Part shown: piece after piece, positions 1 through 5,115 of the stretch | Layout: every line of letters begins with the position of its first letter | Numbering within the stretch: the first letter of the stretch is position 1 | DNA from: an uncultured Bacteroidia bacterium | GTDB lineage: Bacteria > Bacteroidota > Bacteroidia > Bacteroidales > UBA932 | Direction of reading: 5' to 3' | Assembly: GCA_902773305.1 (NCBI GenBank) | Contig: CACYEB010000193.1 | Span: 1-5,115, forward strand | DNA: 5,115 nt | Notes under the pieces: model-generated | Databases searched by the model: none | What the model was told of the DNA's origin: nothing | Seen by the model: the letters and a program-made list of their open reading frames with translations, nothing else | Position numbers and translations under genes: made by a program

Positions 1-96
1 CTGCTGGGCGGCGTCTGGGCTTTGTCCAGCGTGGCCCTGATAGTGGCCAGACGGTTTTATTATGACAGGGATGCCGCCAAGATCAAGGCACAATGA
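1..96 (+). CDS. C-terminal end of a membrane protein, probably a transporter (partial)
   Basis: The reading frame is open from base 1 and stops at TGA 94-96, giving the last 31 residues of a protein that begins upstream of the window. What is visible is one hydrophobic helix (about residues 1-16 of the fragment, rich in Leu, Val, Ala and Trp) followed at once by Arg-Arg and a charged, Lys-containing tail. This is the usual end of a multi-pass inner-membrane protein with its C-terminus in the cytoplasm (positive-inside rule). The stop overlaps the murQ start in an ATGA (93-96), so the two genes are very likely translated together. In Tannerella forsythia, murQ sits in a cluster with a MurNAc transporter and a MurNAc kinase, so a sugar or muropeptide transporter is a reasonable inference, but the fragment is too short to identify the family. 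Confidence 0.6.
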   Translation: MLGGVWALSSVALIVARRFYYDRDAAKIKAQ

Positions 97-893
97 AAAC
101 GACAGAGCAAGATTCCAATTACAGTGCCCTGGACAAGATGTCGACAGAAGAATTGCTGGGCGCGATGAACCGTGAAGACCGTCTGGTGCCGGAAGCGGTC
201 GGACGGGCCATCCCGCGGATAGCCGACGCCGTTGAGGGCATCACCGAAAGGATGCGCCGGGGCGGGCGTGTATTTTATATGGGAGCCGGCACAAGCGGCC
301 GCATCGGCATAACCGACGCTTCCGAAATACCTCCGACCTACGGTGTCCCCGGCAAATTTATCGGAATTATCGCCGGCGGCGACGGCGCCATCCGCGATGC
401 TGTAGAAGGTGCGGAAGACGACGGCGCACAGGGGTGCCGGGACATTCTGGCGTATAACCCCGGAGAAGATGACACGGTGGTCGGCATTACCGCCTCCGGT
501 GGCGCTCCGTATGTACTGGGTGCCCTGAAGGCGGCAAAAAAGGCCGGATCACTGACCTGCTGCATCACTTGCAACGAAGATGCCGCCGTGGCAGCCGTGG
601 CCGATATACCAATAGTGGCGGTGGTGGGGCCGGAGTTCGTGACCGGCAGCACCCGGATGAAATCGGGCACCGCCACCAAACTCATCCTGAATATGATTTC
701 AACGGCCGTGATGATACGTCTGGGACACGTCAAAGGCAGTCATATGGTGGATATGCAACTTACCAACAGCAAGCTGGTGGACCGCGGCACGCGGATGATA
801 ATGGACGAAACCGGAGACGGTGATTATGAACACGCCCGGCAGATGCTGCTGCGCTATGGCTCCGTGAGGGAGGCGGTGAAAAACTACAAATGA
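93..893 (+). CDS. murQ: N-acetylmuramic acid 6-phosphate etherase
   Basis: MurQ is a cytoplasmic enzyme that removes the D-lactyl ether from MurNAc 6-phosphate, giving GlcNAc 6-phosphate and D-lactate, so that cell-wall sugar can enter amino-sugar metabolism. The 266-residue protein is one SIS (sugar isomerase) domain. Visible family motifs are GAGTSGR at 64-70, DASE at 75-78 followed by PPTYG, EGAED at 105-109, ITASGGAPY at 132-140 and the long signature TGSTRMKSGTATK at 184-196. Glu78 and Glu108 align with the E. coli catalytic residues Glu83 and Glu114. E. coli MurQ has 298 residues; the difference lies mainly in the C-terminal helical region after residue 230, and the ending (GSVREAVKNY) still resembles the family's. 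In the substrate loop, the E. coli SGRTPY is SGGAPY here. The start is fixed by the 4-bp overlap with the upstream stop. The gene ends in a second ATGA overlap with the lipoprotein gene. I am very sure of the function. Confidence 0.96.
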   Translation: MKTTEQDSNYSALDKMSTEELLGAMNREDRLVPEAVGRAIPRIADAVEGITERMRRGGRVFYMGAGTSGRIGITDASEIPPTYGVPGKFIGIIAGGDGAIRDAVEGAEDDGAQGCRDILAYNPGEDDTVVGITASGGAPYVLGALKAAKKAGSLTCCITCNEDAAVAAVADIPIVAVVGPEFVTGSTRMKSGTATKLILNMISTAVMIRLGHVKGSHMVDMQLTNSKLVDRGTRMIMDETGDGDYEHARQMLLRYGSVREAVKNYK

Positions 894-2197
894 GGAGACG
901 CTTTACATATCTGTTTTCCGTGTCCCTGCTTCTGATGCTGCAGGGGTGCGGCTATCGTGCCCTGCTCTACCGGTCGTATATTCCGGAGGAGCCCGATACG
1001 GTGGTCTATGCCGGGGTCAGGACCGGATATCAGCAACTTGCCCTGCTGATGGAAAAGGACACTGGGCTGGAACCCACCGTGGGAAACACATTGTCCCTGC
1101 TGCCCGGCAATTCCGATAAATGGACGGTGATGAACGACGACCTGGCGCGGGCGGTGGCGTCGGTCTATCTGGAGCATTATATGTTTTCTCCCGATTCCGT
1201 GGGCACCGTTATGGCCGGTATCCTGAAGGATAAGGCCGCAAGGGGCGCAGATGTACGGGTCATAATAGACAAGACGGCCAATTCCGTTGCCGACCGGGAC
1301 TCCCTGTTACATATTCTGGGAGATATTGTGTCATTCTACCTGTTCAGTTCACCGCCGCCCCCCGACGTAGATGTTACGCCGGGTGTCAACCGGGACCACC
1401 GGAAGATACTTCTGGTGGACGGCCATACAGGCTATCTGGGCGGCCGCAATCTTACCGACGATTATTACTGCCACTGGCGGGATGCCGACGTGCGCATCAC
1501 GGGACCGGCCGTAGAGCATCTGACCCGGGTCTATAAGGCGACCCTGGATATTGCGGCACCGCAGTCGGCCGGACTGAATGTGGCAGCAGACCTGGCAGAG
1601 AGGGCCCTCCGGGATACCGTCCCTTATCTGGAACAGTTCCGTGACGTCACCGTGCAGGTAGTGTACGACAGCCCTATAGACCATCTGTTGCCCATCCGGA
1701 ACTGTTTTGAATGGGTGATCGGGCAGGCCAGGGATTATTTCTGGTTTTACAATCCATATACCCCGCCGCCATTCTCGACACTGAAAGCGCTCAAGGATGC
1801 CGCAGCCAGGGGTGTGGACGTACGCTGGATCGTGCCGGCAAACAACGACGTGGCACTGGAAAAGTGTATGGACGAATCTATGTACAGTGAACTTCTTGAC
1901 GCGGGAATCCGGATCTTTGAGTGGCAGGGCAATATGAACCATACCAAGCAGTATCTGTCAGACGATTACCTGATGATTATCGGCAGCGCCAATATGGACA
2001 ACCTGAGTTTCTTCTTGAATTATGAGGATCTTGCGATAATATACGACGAGCGGGTTACAAAGGCTGCAGCGGACACTTACCGCAGAGACATCGAAACCCG
2101 CTGCCGCGAGATCACCCTCGACGAGGTTGGCCGCTGGACCCTCCGCCGCCGCCTGCGCAACTGGCTGGTCCGGCTCCTGGGTGGTTCCCTTGGCTAG
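890..2197 (+). CDS. phospholipase D / cardiolipin synthase-like lipoprotein
   Basis: This 435-residue protein belongs to the phospholipase D superfamily, whose members hydrolyse phosphodiesters or transfer phosphatidyl groups through a phosphohistidine intermediate. Both HKD motifs are complete: His170-Lys172-Asp177, followed by GGRN at 184-187, and His351-Lys353-Asp358, followed by GSAN at 365-368. Segments such as AARGADVRV (117-124) and AARGVDVRW (305-313), the WRD plus ITGPAVE stretch after the first motif (196-209) and the Arg-rich amphipathic C-terminal helix (about 405-431) resemble cardiolipin synthases. The usual pair of N-terminal membrane helices is absent. Instead there is a type II signal peptide: Arg2-Arg3-Arg4, a hydrophobic core, and lipobox Leu17-Gln18-Gly19-Cys20. 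The mature protein should therefore be lipid-anchored and face the periplasm or outer membrane. The signal peptide and the ATGA overlap with murQ both support this start. Substrate is unknown: cardiolipin synthesis, phospholipid turnover or another phosphodiester are all possible. No downstream gene shares the unit, because a hairpin and a new promoter follow. Confidence 0.9.
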   Translation: MRRRFTYLFSVSLLLMLQGCGYRALLYRSYIPEEPDTVVYAGVRTGYQQLALLMEKDTGLEPTVGNTLSLLPGNSDKWTVMNDDLARAVASVYLEHYMFSPDSVGTVMAGILKDKAARGADVRVIIDKTANSVADRDSLLHILGDIVSFYLFSSPPPPDVDVTPGVNRDHRKILLVDGHTGYLGGRNLTDDYYCHWRDADVRITGPAVEHLTRVYKATLDIAAPQSAGLNVAADLAERALRDTVPYLEQFRDVTVQVVYDSPIDHLLPIRNCFEWVIGQARDYFWFYNPYTPPPFSTLKALKDAAARGVDVRWIVPANNDVALEKCMDESMYSELLDAGIRIFEWQGNMNHTKQYLSDDYLMIIGSANMDNLSFFLNYEDLAIIYDERVTKAAADTYRRDIETRCREITLDEVGRWTLRRRLRNWLVRLLGGSLG

Positions 2198-2202
2198 AGG
2201 GA

Positions 2203-2222
2203 GACGGAAGCAAGGCTCCGTC
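2203..2222 (+). terminator. possible intrinsic terminator after the murQ-PLD operon
   Basis: Six bases GACGGA (2203-2208) pair with TCCGTC (2217-2222). Inside, GC (2210-2211) can pair with GC (2215-2216), leaving one bulged A and a three-base loop. The stem begins 5 bp after the PLD stop codon, the right place for a terminator. The following bases, GTTTGATTT, are T-rich but not a clean T run, so termination efficiency is uncertain. Confidence 0.4.
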
Positions 2223-2223
2223 G

Positions 2224-2238
2224 TTTGATTTAATCAAA
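2224..2238. promoter_or_regulatory. perfect 15-bp palindrome over the -33 element, possible operator
   Basis: TTTGATT (2224-2230) and AATCAAA (2232-2238) are exact inverted repeats around a single central T. The left arm contains the proposed -33 TTTG, so a dimeric DNA-binding protein here would compete directly with RNA polymerase. It is short and AT-rich and could be chance. It could also act as a second, weak hairpin behind the stem at 2203-2222. Confidence 0.3.
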
Positions 2239-2254
2239 GCATTTATTATATTTG
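2224..2254 (+). promoter_or_regulatory. Bacteroidota-type promoter for the beta-helix gene
   Basis: TATATTTG at 2247-2254 is a perfect match to the Bacteroidota primary-sigma -7 consensus TAnnTTTG. TTTG at 2224-2227 matches the -33 element, and the 19-nt spacing fits. Transcription would be expected to start around 2259-2262, leaving a 5' leader of only about 15 nt before the ATG at 2276. No Shine-Dalgarno sequence lies in that leader (ACAAGTAACGATT), which is normal in this phylum. Confidence 0.7.
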
Positions 2255-2275
2255 TGTAAATAACAAGTAACGATT

Positions 2276-3829
2276 ATGAAAACCAACAGAATCGCAGCAT
2301 TTGTAATGCTCCTGCTTGCGGCTTGCTTTACAGCCGATGCACAACTCAATCTCAAGAGCCTGAAAGAGAAGGCCGAGAATGCACTCAAAAGCACTGTAGA
2401 GAGTGCGACCGGGACGAGCACAGACTCCAAGTCATCATCGTCTTCTTCATCTTCGAATGTCGTGAAGAGCGTGGTTTCATCTGCCGTTCCCGCCGCCAAG
2501 GGCAAAACGTTCTACGTGAGCGCAACCACCGGTTCTGCACGCGCCGACGGCCTGTCTGCATCTTCAGCCATGAAAGATTTGCAGAAAGCCATCGATGCGG
2601 CAGAGGAAAATGACGTAATCCTCGTGGCGGAGGGCAATTACCTTGGCAATCTCGACCGCGGCTACATTGAGTGCGGCCGTTTCGGCAATGCCACCCAGGA
2701 AAAGGACAGGGGCAAATTCATCAGCATATACGGCGGTTACTCCACCGACTTCAGCGAGCGCGATGTGATCAAGCACGTGACCAAACTTCAGCCTACAGAC
2801 CAGAAGTTCATAGCTCCGCTGTTTAACTTTAATGCCAGGAGGCCTTACGGATATACCGGTCCCGTAGGGACGGTCGTGATAGACGGCCTGGTCTTCGACC
2901 TTGGCGAGAATAACAGGTATTGCGTCGCCAACGTGGATCTGGAGATAACCGGAACGCCCAACGAGGGTGTGCTTACCGGCCGTTTCCTGGAACCTGACGC
3001 AAGCCCCCAGTGCCCGACGGAAGGTTATCTCAGTGGCGACCAGTACGGTCTGCATATGGATGTGGAAGGCAACGTCCGCATTTCAAACTGCATATTTGTC
3101 AATTGCCGCGATTATGGTATCTCCGCCCTGATGGGCAAAGGTCACATTGAAGTGTGCAACAATATCTTTATCGCTTGCCGCTATGCAGCCTGCCAGGTGA
3201 AGGGCAATGTCAAGGACGCCGACATACCGTCCGTTTCCTTCGATTTCCATCACAACACAGTGCTGTTTACGTGGACCCGCACCAAGGGGTTCGAAGATAT
3301 GGGCCAGGGATTCCGCTTCATGAACGGCATCCGCACAATCAATTGCCACAACAATATCTTCGGCTGCAACAGCAACTGCGCAGTTGAACGTGTATTCTAC
3401 GAGTCAAATGCTGCGATGGAGAAAGAGAAGATCAGCAACCTCTACGATAACTATTATTTCGCTAACCGCCGTGACCTGGAACTTGCATCGTCAGGTGCTG
3501 CGACCATTTCGGTGCCTGCTGCAAGGATAGAAGAGGCGGAGCAAATCGGACCCAAATATGAAGGCAATGTCGAGATGCCCGAAGGCAACGATGCTTTCAT
3601 ACAGGCCATCGACCAGTCATATCTCGAAGGCTTTATGTCTTTGAAGATAATACAGTCGCAGAGCTACAATCCCAACTCTGCGGCAAACCAGGTCAACCGC
3701 CTGTTCGGGCTTAACCAGCAGGGGTCTGAAATCGTACGTCCCAGTATGTACTGCAACAAGTATCCCTGGGAGAAGGCCAAGGATCTTTTCGGAAAAGTCA
3801 AGAATTACGGCGCACAGATGCCTAAGTAG
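2276..3829 (+). CDS. secreted right-handed beta-helix protein with serine linker
   Basis: I do not recognise a named gene, but the 517-residue architecture is clear. Residues 1-22 form a signal peptide ending Ala-Asp-Ala before Gln23, so export is expected. A charged, helix-prone stretch (24-42) and a Ser/Thr-rich linker with eight consecutive serines (53-60) follow. The main domain starts at TFYVS (78-82) and has the DUF1565-like opening of parallel beta-helix proteins (a DLQKAIDAAEENDVILVAEGNY-type stretch, residues 101-122). Later rungs carry the typical Asn-x-x-Phe turns: SNCIF (270-274), NNIF (295-298), HNTVL (326-330), NNIF (359-362) and DNYYF (391-395). Thirteen cysteines are present, nine of them within 272-368. 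No T9SS C-terminal sorting domain or LPXTG-like anchor is seen. Beta-helix proteins of this kind are often polysaccharide lyases, glycosidases or adhesins; I see no catalytic motif that decides. It has its own promoter and no Shine-Dalgarno. By hand count none of its 22 Arg codons is CGG, unlike the PLD gene. Confidence 0.85.
   Translation: MKTNRIAAFVMLLLAACFTADAQLNLKSLKEKAENALKSTVESATGTSTDSKSSSSSSSSNVVKSVVSSAVPAAKGKTFYVSATTGSARADGLSASSAMKDLQKAIDAAEENDVILVAEGNYLGNLDRGYIECGRFGNATQEKDRGKFISIYGGYSTDFSERDVIKHVTKLQPTDQKFIAPLFNFNARRPYGYTGPVGTVVIDGLVFDLGENNRYCVANVDLEITGTPNEGVLTGRFLEPDASPQCPTEGYLSGDQYGLHMDVEGNVRISNCIFVNCRDYGISALMGKGHIEVCNNIFIACRYAACQVKGNVKDADIPSVSFDFHHNTVLFTWTRTKGFEDMGQGFRFMNGIRTINCHNNIFGCNSNCAVERVFYESNAAMEKEKISNLYDNYYFANRRDLELASSGAATISVPAARIEEAEQIGPKYEGNVEMPEGNDAFIQAIDQSYLEGFMSLKIIQSQSYNPNSAANQVNRLFGLNQQGSEIVRPSMYCNKYPWEKAKDLFGKVKNYGAQMPK
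2432..2455 (+). repeat. serine codon tract (eight TCN codons)
   Basis: Eight in-frame TCN codons encode Ser53-Ser60 of the beta-helix protein. The codons are mixed (TCA, TCG, TCT), so the protein stretch is conserved as a flexible linker without being a pure DNA microsatellite, which makes slippage-driven phase variation unlikely. Confidence 0.6.
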
Positions 3830-3837
3830 GCGGCTGT

Positions 3838-4287
3838 ATGGCCAGAATCTACGTGGCCTCCAGCTGGAGGAATCCTTATTATACCGAAGTGGTGAGCCGC
3901 CTCAGGGCGGCTGGCCACGAAGTGTATGATTTCCGCAATCCGCCTCACGGCGGCAACGGTTTCAGATGGACCGATATCGACGAAAACGCCCTTGACTGGT
4001 CCTTCGGGCAGTATGCCGAAGGCTTGCACCACCCCAAGGCGGAACGGCAGTTTTCTGCCGACCTGGAAGCCTTGGAATGGGCCGAGGTCTGCGTGCTGGT
4101 GCTTCCCTGCGGCCGCAGCGCGCACACCGAGGCGGGATGGATGGCGGGTGCGGGCAAGCGCGTCATAGCGTATATCCCCGAAATGGTGGAGCCGGAGTTG
4201 ATGTATAAACTGTTCGACGGAATTACGGGCAGCCTGGACGACCTTGTCCGCTGCCTGAAGGCCCCGGCAGGGCCGGTCAGACGGTAA
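3838..4287 (+). CDS. nucleoside 2-deoxyribosyltransferase-like protein
   Basis: This 149-residue cytoplasmic protein has the small Rossmann-like fold of the nucleoside 2-deoxyribosyltransferase family (PF05014-like), whose members break or exchange the N-glycosidic bond of (deoxy)nucleosides or nucleotides. It opens with a beta strand and loop, RIYVASSWRN (3-12). It has a VYDFRNP segment (29-35), an Asp-rich helix with Asp75, the strand VCVLVLPCGRSAH (84-96) and Glu98 in TEAGW (97-101), then a strand and the helix EPELMYKL (118-125). Glu98 is the likely nucleophile and Asp75 the likely partner by analogy with the family; this is inference without a structure. The gene starts 8 bp after the beta-helix stop with no promoter or terminator between, so it is probably co-transcribed. 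Its last 11 bases overlap the convergent response regulator gene. Substrate is unknown: nucleotide salvage, removal of modified nucleotides or defence-related NAD/nucleotide cleavage are all conceivable. Confidence 0.75.
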   Translation: MARIYVASSWRNPYYTEVVSRLRAAGHEVYDFRNPPHGGNGFRWTDIDENALDWSFGQYAEGLHHPKAERQFSADLEALEWAEVCVLVLPCGRSAHTEAGWMAGAGKRVIAYIPEMVEPELMYKLFDGITGSLDDLVRCLKAPAGPVRR

Positions 4288-4930
4288 CTATCCCCCTGGC
4301 TGCGGCGGTGGCGACGCATTCGATGATGCTGTCCAGGCCGAATCTGCTTTTGATGCGCTCCTTATAGCTGTCTACGGTATTGACCGATATTTCCAGGGCC
4401 GATGCAATCTGGGCATTGCTGTATCCTGAAGATGTCAGTTGCAGCACTTCAAGTTCCCGCGGCGTGAGTCCCAGCGGTTTCCGTGTTTCAAGGTTTTCCC
4501 GGCCGCCGAAAAGACGGAGAATCCTTTCAGACTCTATGGTTTCTCCAAAGAAAAGGCACTTGCCGGCGGCCACGTCGCCAATGGCCCTGACGATGGATTC
4601 GGGCGAGGAGTCCTTGGCCAGATAAGCGCAGGCGCCGGAGGTGATGGCTTTCAGGATGTAGGATGGATTCTTATAGTGGGAGAGCACCATCGTCTTTAAC
4701 GTGGGAAAGGATTTGCGGAGAATGTCAAGTAAGTCCAGCCCGTCGGTTTCGGCCTCCAGCGTTATGTCCACTACGGCAATGTCGGTAGCGGGATGGGCGT
4801 TGAGGTAGGCTACGGCAGCTTTGGGCGAAGCCACCGATTCGACACAGAAAGAGACCGGATCAGCGCCCAGCGCAAGCTTCAGCCCCATTACAAACACGGC
4901 GGAATCTTCGATGAGAAGGAGATTTATCAT
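4277..4930 (-). CDS. NarL/FixJ-family response regulator (LuxR-type HTH)
   Basis: This 217-residue cytoplasmic transcription regulator is the output half of a two-component system. The N-terminal receiver domain (about 2-118) shows the acidic pair Glu8-Asp9, the phospho-acceptor Asp55 in VVDITL, Ser84 in place of the switch Ser/Thr, and the conserved Lys106. The C-terminal LuxR-type helix-turn-helix (about 154-215) contains LTPRELEVLQL (155-165), the NAQIASAL helix (172-179) and the recognition region ISVNTVDSYKERIKSRFGL (181-199). Length and spacing are normal for NarL/FixJ proteins and all key residues are present, so it should be phosphorylatable and bind DNA as a dimer. Its ATG overlaps the stop of the upstream kinase gene as ATGA (4930-4927), which makes the kinase its natural partner. 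Its 3' end overlaps the convergent deoxyribosyltransferase-like gene by 11 bp. Its target genes cannot be told from this window. Confidence 0.93.
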   Translation of the reverse strand: MINLLLIEDSAVFVMGLKLALGADPVSFCVESVASPKAAVAYLNAHPATDIAVVDITLEAETDGLDLLDILRKSFPTLKTMVLSHYKNPSYILKAITSGACAYLAKDSSPESIVRAIGDVAAGKCLFFGETIESERILRLFGGRENLETRKPLGLTPRELEVLQLTSSGYSNAQIASALEISVNTVDSYKERIKSRFGLDSIIECVATAAARGIVTV

Positions 4931-5115
4931 AGGTCAATCGTTATTTCAAGGCCGCCTTCCGGCCGGTTATGCATCTGGATGGAGGCGCCCAGCTTGTCCA
5001 GCAGTTCACGGGTAATGACAAGTCCCAGGCCGTGCCCCCAGAGCGCGTTTCCTTCTTTGAGACCGGGGCCTCTGTCTGTAATGGTGATTCTTTCCCCACG
5101 AACCTGCAGTACCAC
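4927..5115 (-). CDS. sensor histidine kinase, C-terminal ATP-binding domain (partial)
   Basis: The frame runs in from beyond the window edge; the GTG at 5115 is an internal Val codon, not a start. The visible 62 residues are the end of a HATPase_c (GHKL) domain, which binds ATP for autophosphorylation of the kinase's histidine. The G1 box is Asp14-Arg-Gly16-Pro-Gly18-Leu (fragment numbering) and the G2 box is Gly27-His-Gly29-Leu-Gly31-Leu, followed by the usual helix and a final pair of strands (GGLEITIDL). Only eight residues separate G18 from G27, so the ATP lid is short and no F box is visible. The sensor, membrane and histidine-containing regions lie outside the window. The 4-bp overlap with the response regulator shows that they form an operon, kinase first. 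Confidence 0.9.
   Translation of the reverse strand: MVLQVRGERITITDRGPGLKEGNALWGHGLGLVITRELLDKLGASIQMHNRPEGGLEITIDL

Noticed and set aside
338..733. 131-codon open frame on the - strand inside murQ
   Set aside because: murQ is certain over this interval; the antisense frame is a compositional shadow.
1349..1942. 197-codon open frame on the - strand inside the PLD gene
   Set aside because: It lies fully antisense to a gene with two intact catalytic motifs, has no recognisable domain and is explained by the GC-rich codon pattern of the real gene.
2432..2455. Serine tract considered as a phase-variable repeat
   Set aside because: The codons are mixed and there is no perfect tandem unit long enough for slippage.
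2564..3055. 163-codon open frame on the - strand inside the beta-helix gene
   Set aside because: It is antisense to a clear secreted protein gene, has no upstream promoter-like or signal sequence and no recognisable domain.
4260..4276. GC-rich inverted repeats (GGCCC/GGGCC or CCGGC/GCCGG) at the end of the deoxyribosyltransferase-like gene, considered as a terminator
   Set aside because: The stems are only 5 bp, mutually exclusive, inside coding sequence and not followed by a T run on either strand.
3945..4319. 124-codon - strand frame overlapping the deoxyribosyltransferase-like gene and the end of the regulator
   Set aside because: It conflicts with two supported genes and its translation is low in recognisable structure.
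4380..4699. Two + strand frames of about 80 codons within the response regulator gene
   Set aside because: They are antisense to a regulator with all key residues present and show no domain.

Overview
This window looks like chromosomal DNA from a fairly GC-rich member of the Bacteroidota, probably of the order Bacteroidales. Three things point there. The only clear promoter, in the one AT-rich intergenic gap, matches the Bacteroidota pattern (TTTG, 19 nt, TAnnTTTG). Genes start without convincing Shine-Dalgarno sites. The MurQ is of the short, about 266-residue type. Genus cannot be fixed from the sequence alone. The window is densely coding, with only 78 bp of clear non-coding DNA (2198-2275).

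Layout: (1) Positions 1-2197, + strand: a tightly coupled operon made of the C-terminal tail of a membrane protein, then murQ (N-acetylmuramic acid 6-phosphate etherase, peptidoglycan sugar recycling), then a lipoprotein of the phospholipase D / cardiolipin synthase superfamily with both HKD motifs intact. Both junctions are 4-bp ATGA stop/start overlaps. (2) Positions 2198-2275: a possible terminator hairpin, a Bacteroidota-type promoter and a perfect short palindrome covering its -33 element. (3) Positions 2276-4287, + strand: a secreted right-handed beta-helix protein with a serine-rich linker and cysteine-rich rungs, followed after 8 bp by a small cytoplasmic protein of the nucleoside 2-deoxyribosyltransferase-like fold. 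(4) Positions 4277-5115, - strand: a two-component pair, the end of a histidine kinase followed by a NarL/FixJ-type response regulator, again joined by an ATGA overlap. The response regulator and the deoxyribosyltransferase-like gene converge and overlap tail to tail by 11 bp.

How the parts work together: the first operon is best read as cell-wall sugar salvage (import, then lactyl-ether cleavage by MurQ), with a phospholipid-active lipoprotein attached whose link to that pathway is not explained by known biochemistry. The beta-helix gene starts a separate transcription unit and may carry the deoxyribosyltransferase-like gene with it. The two-component genes form an independent unit whose target is not visible here. 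I see no RNA genes, insertion sequences, CRISPR arrays, integrase or phage genes. I found no clearly new multi-gene system; the points most worth a second look are the MurQ-PLD lipoprotein coupling, the cysteine-laddered beta-helix and the orphan deoxyribosyltransferase-like enzyme.
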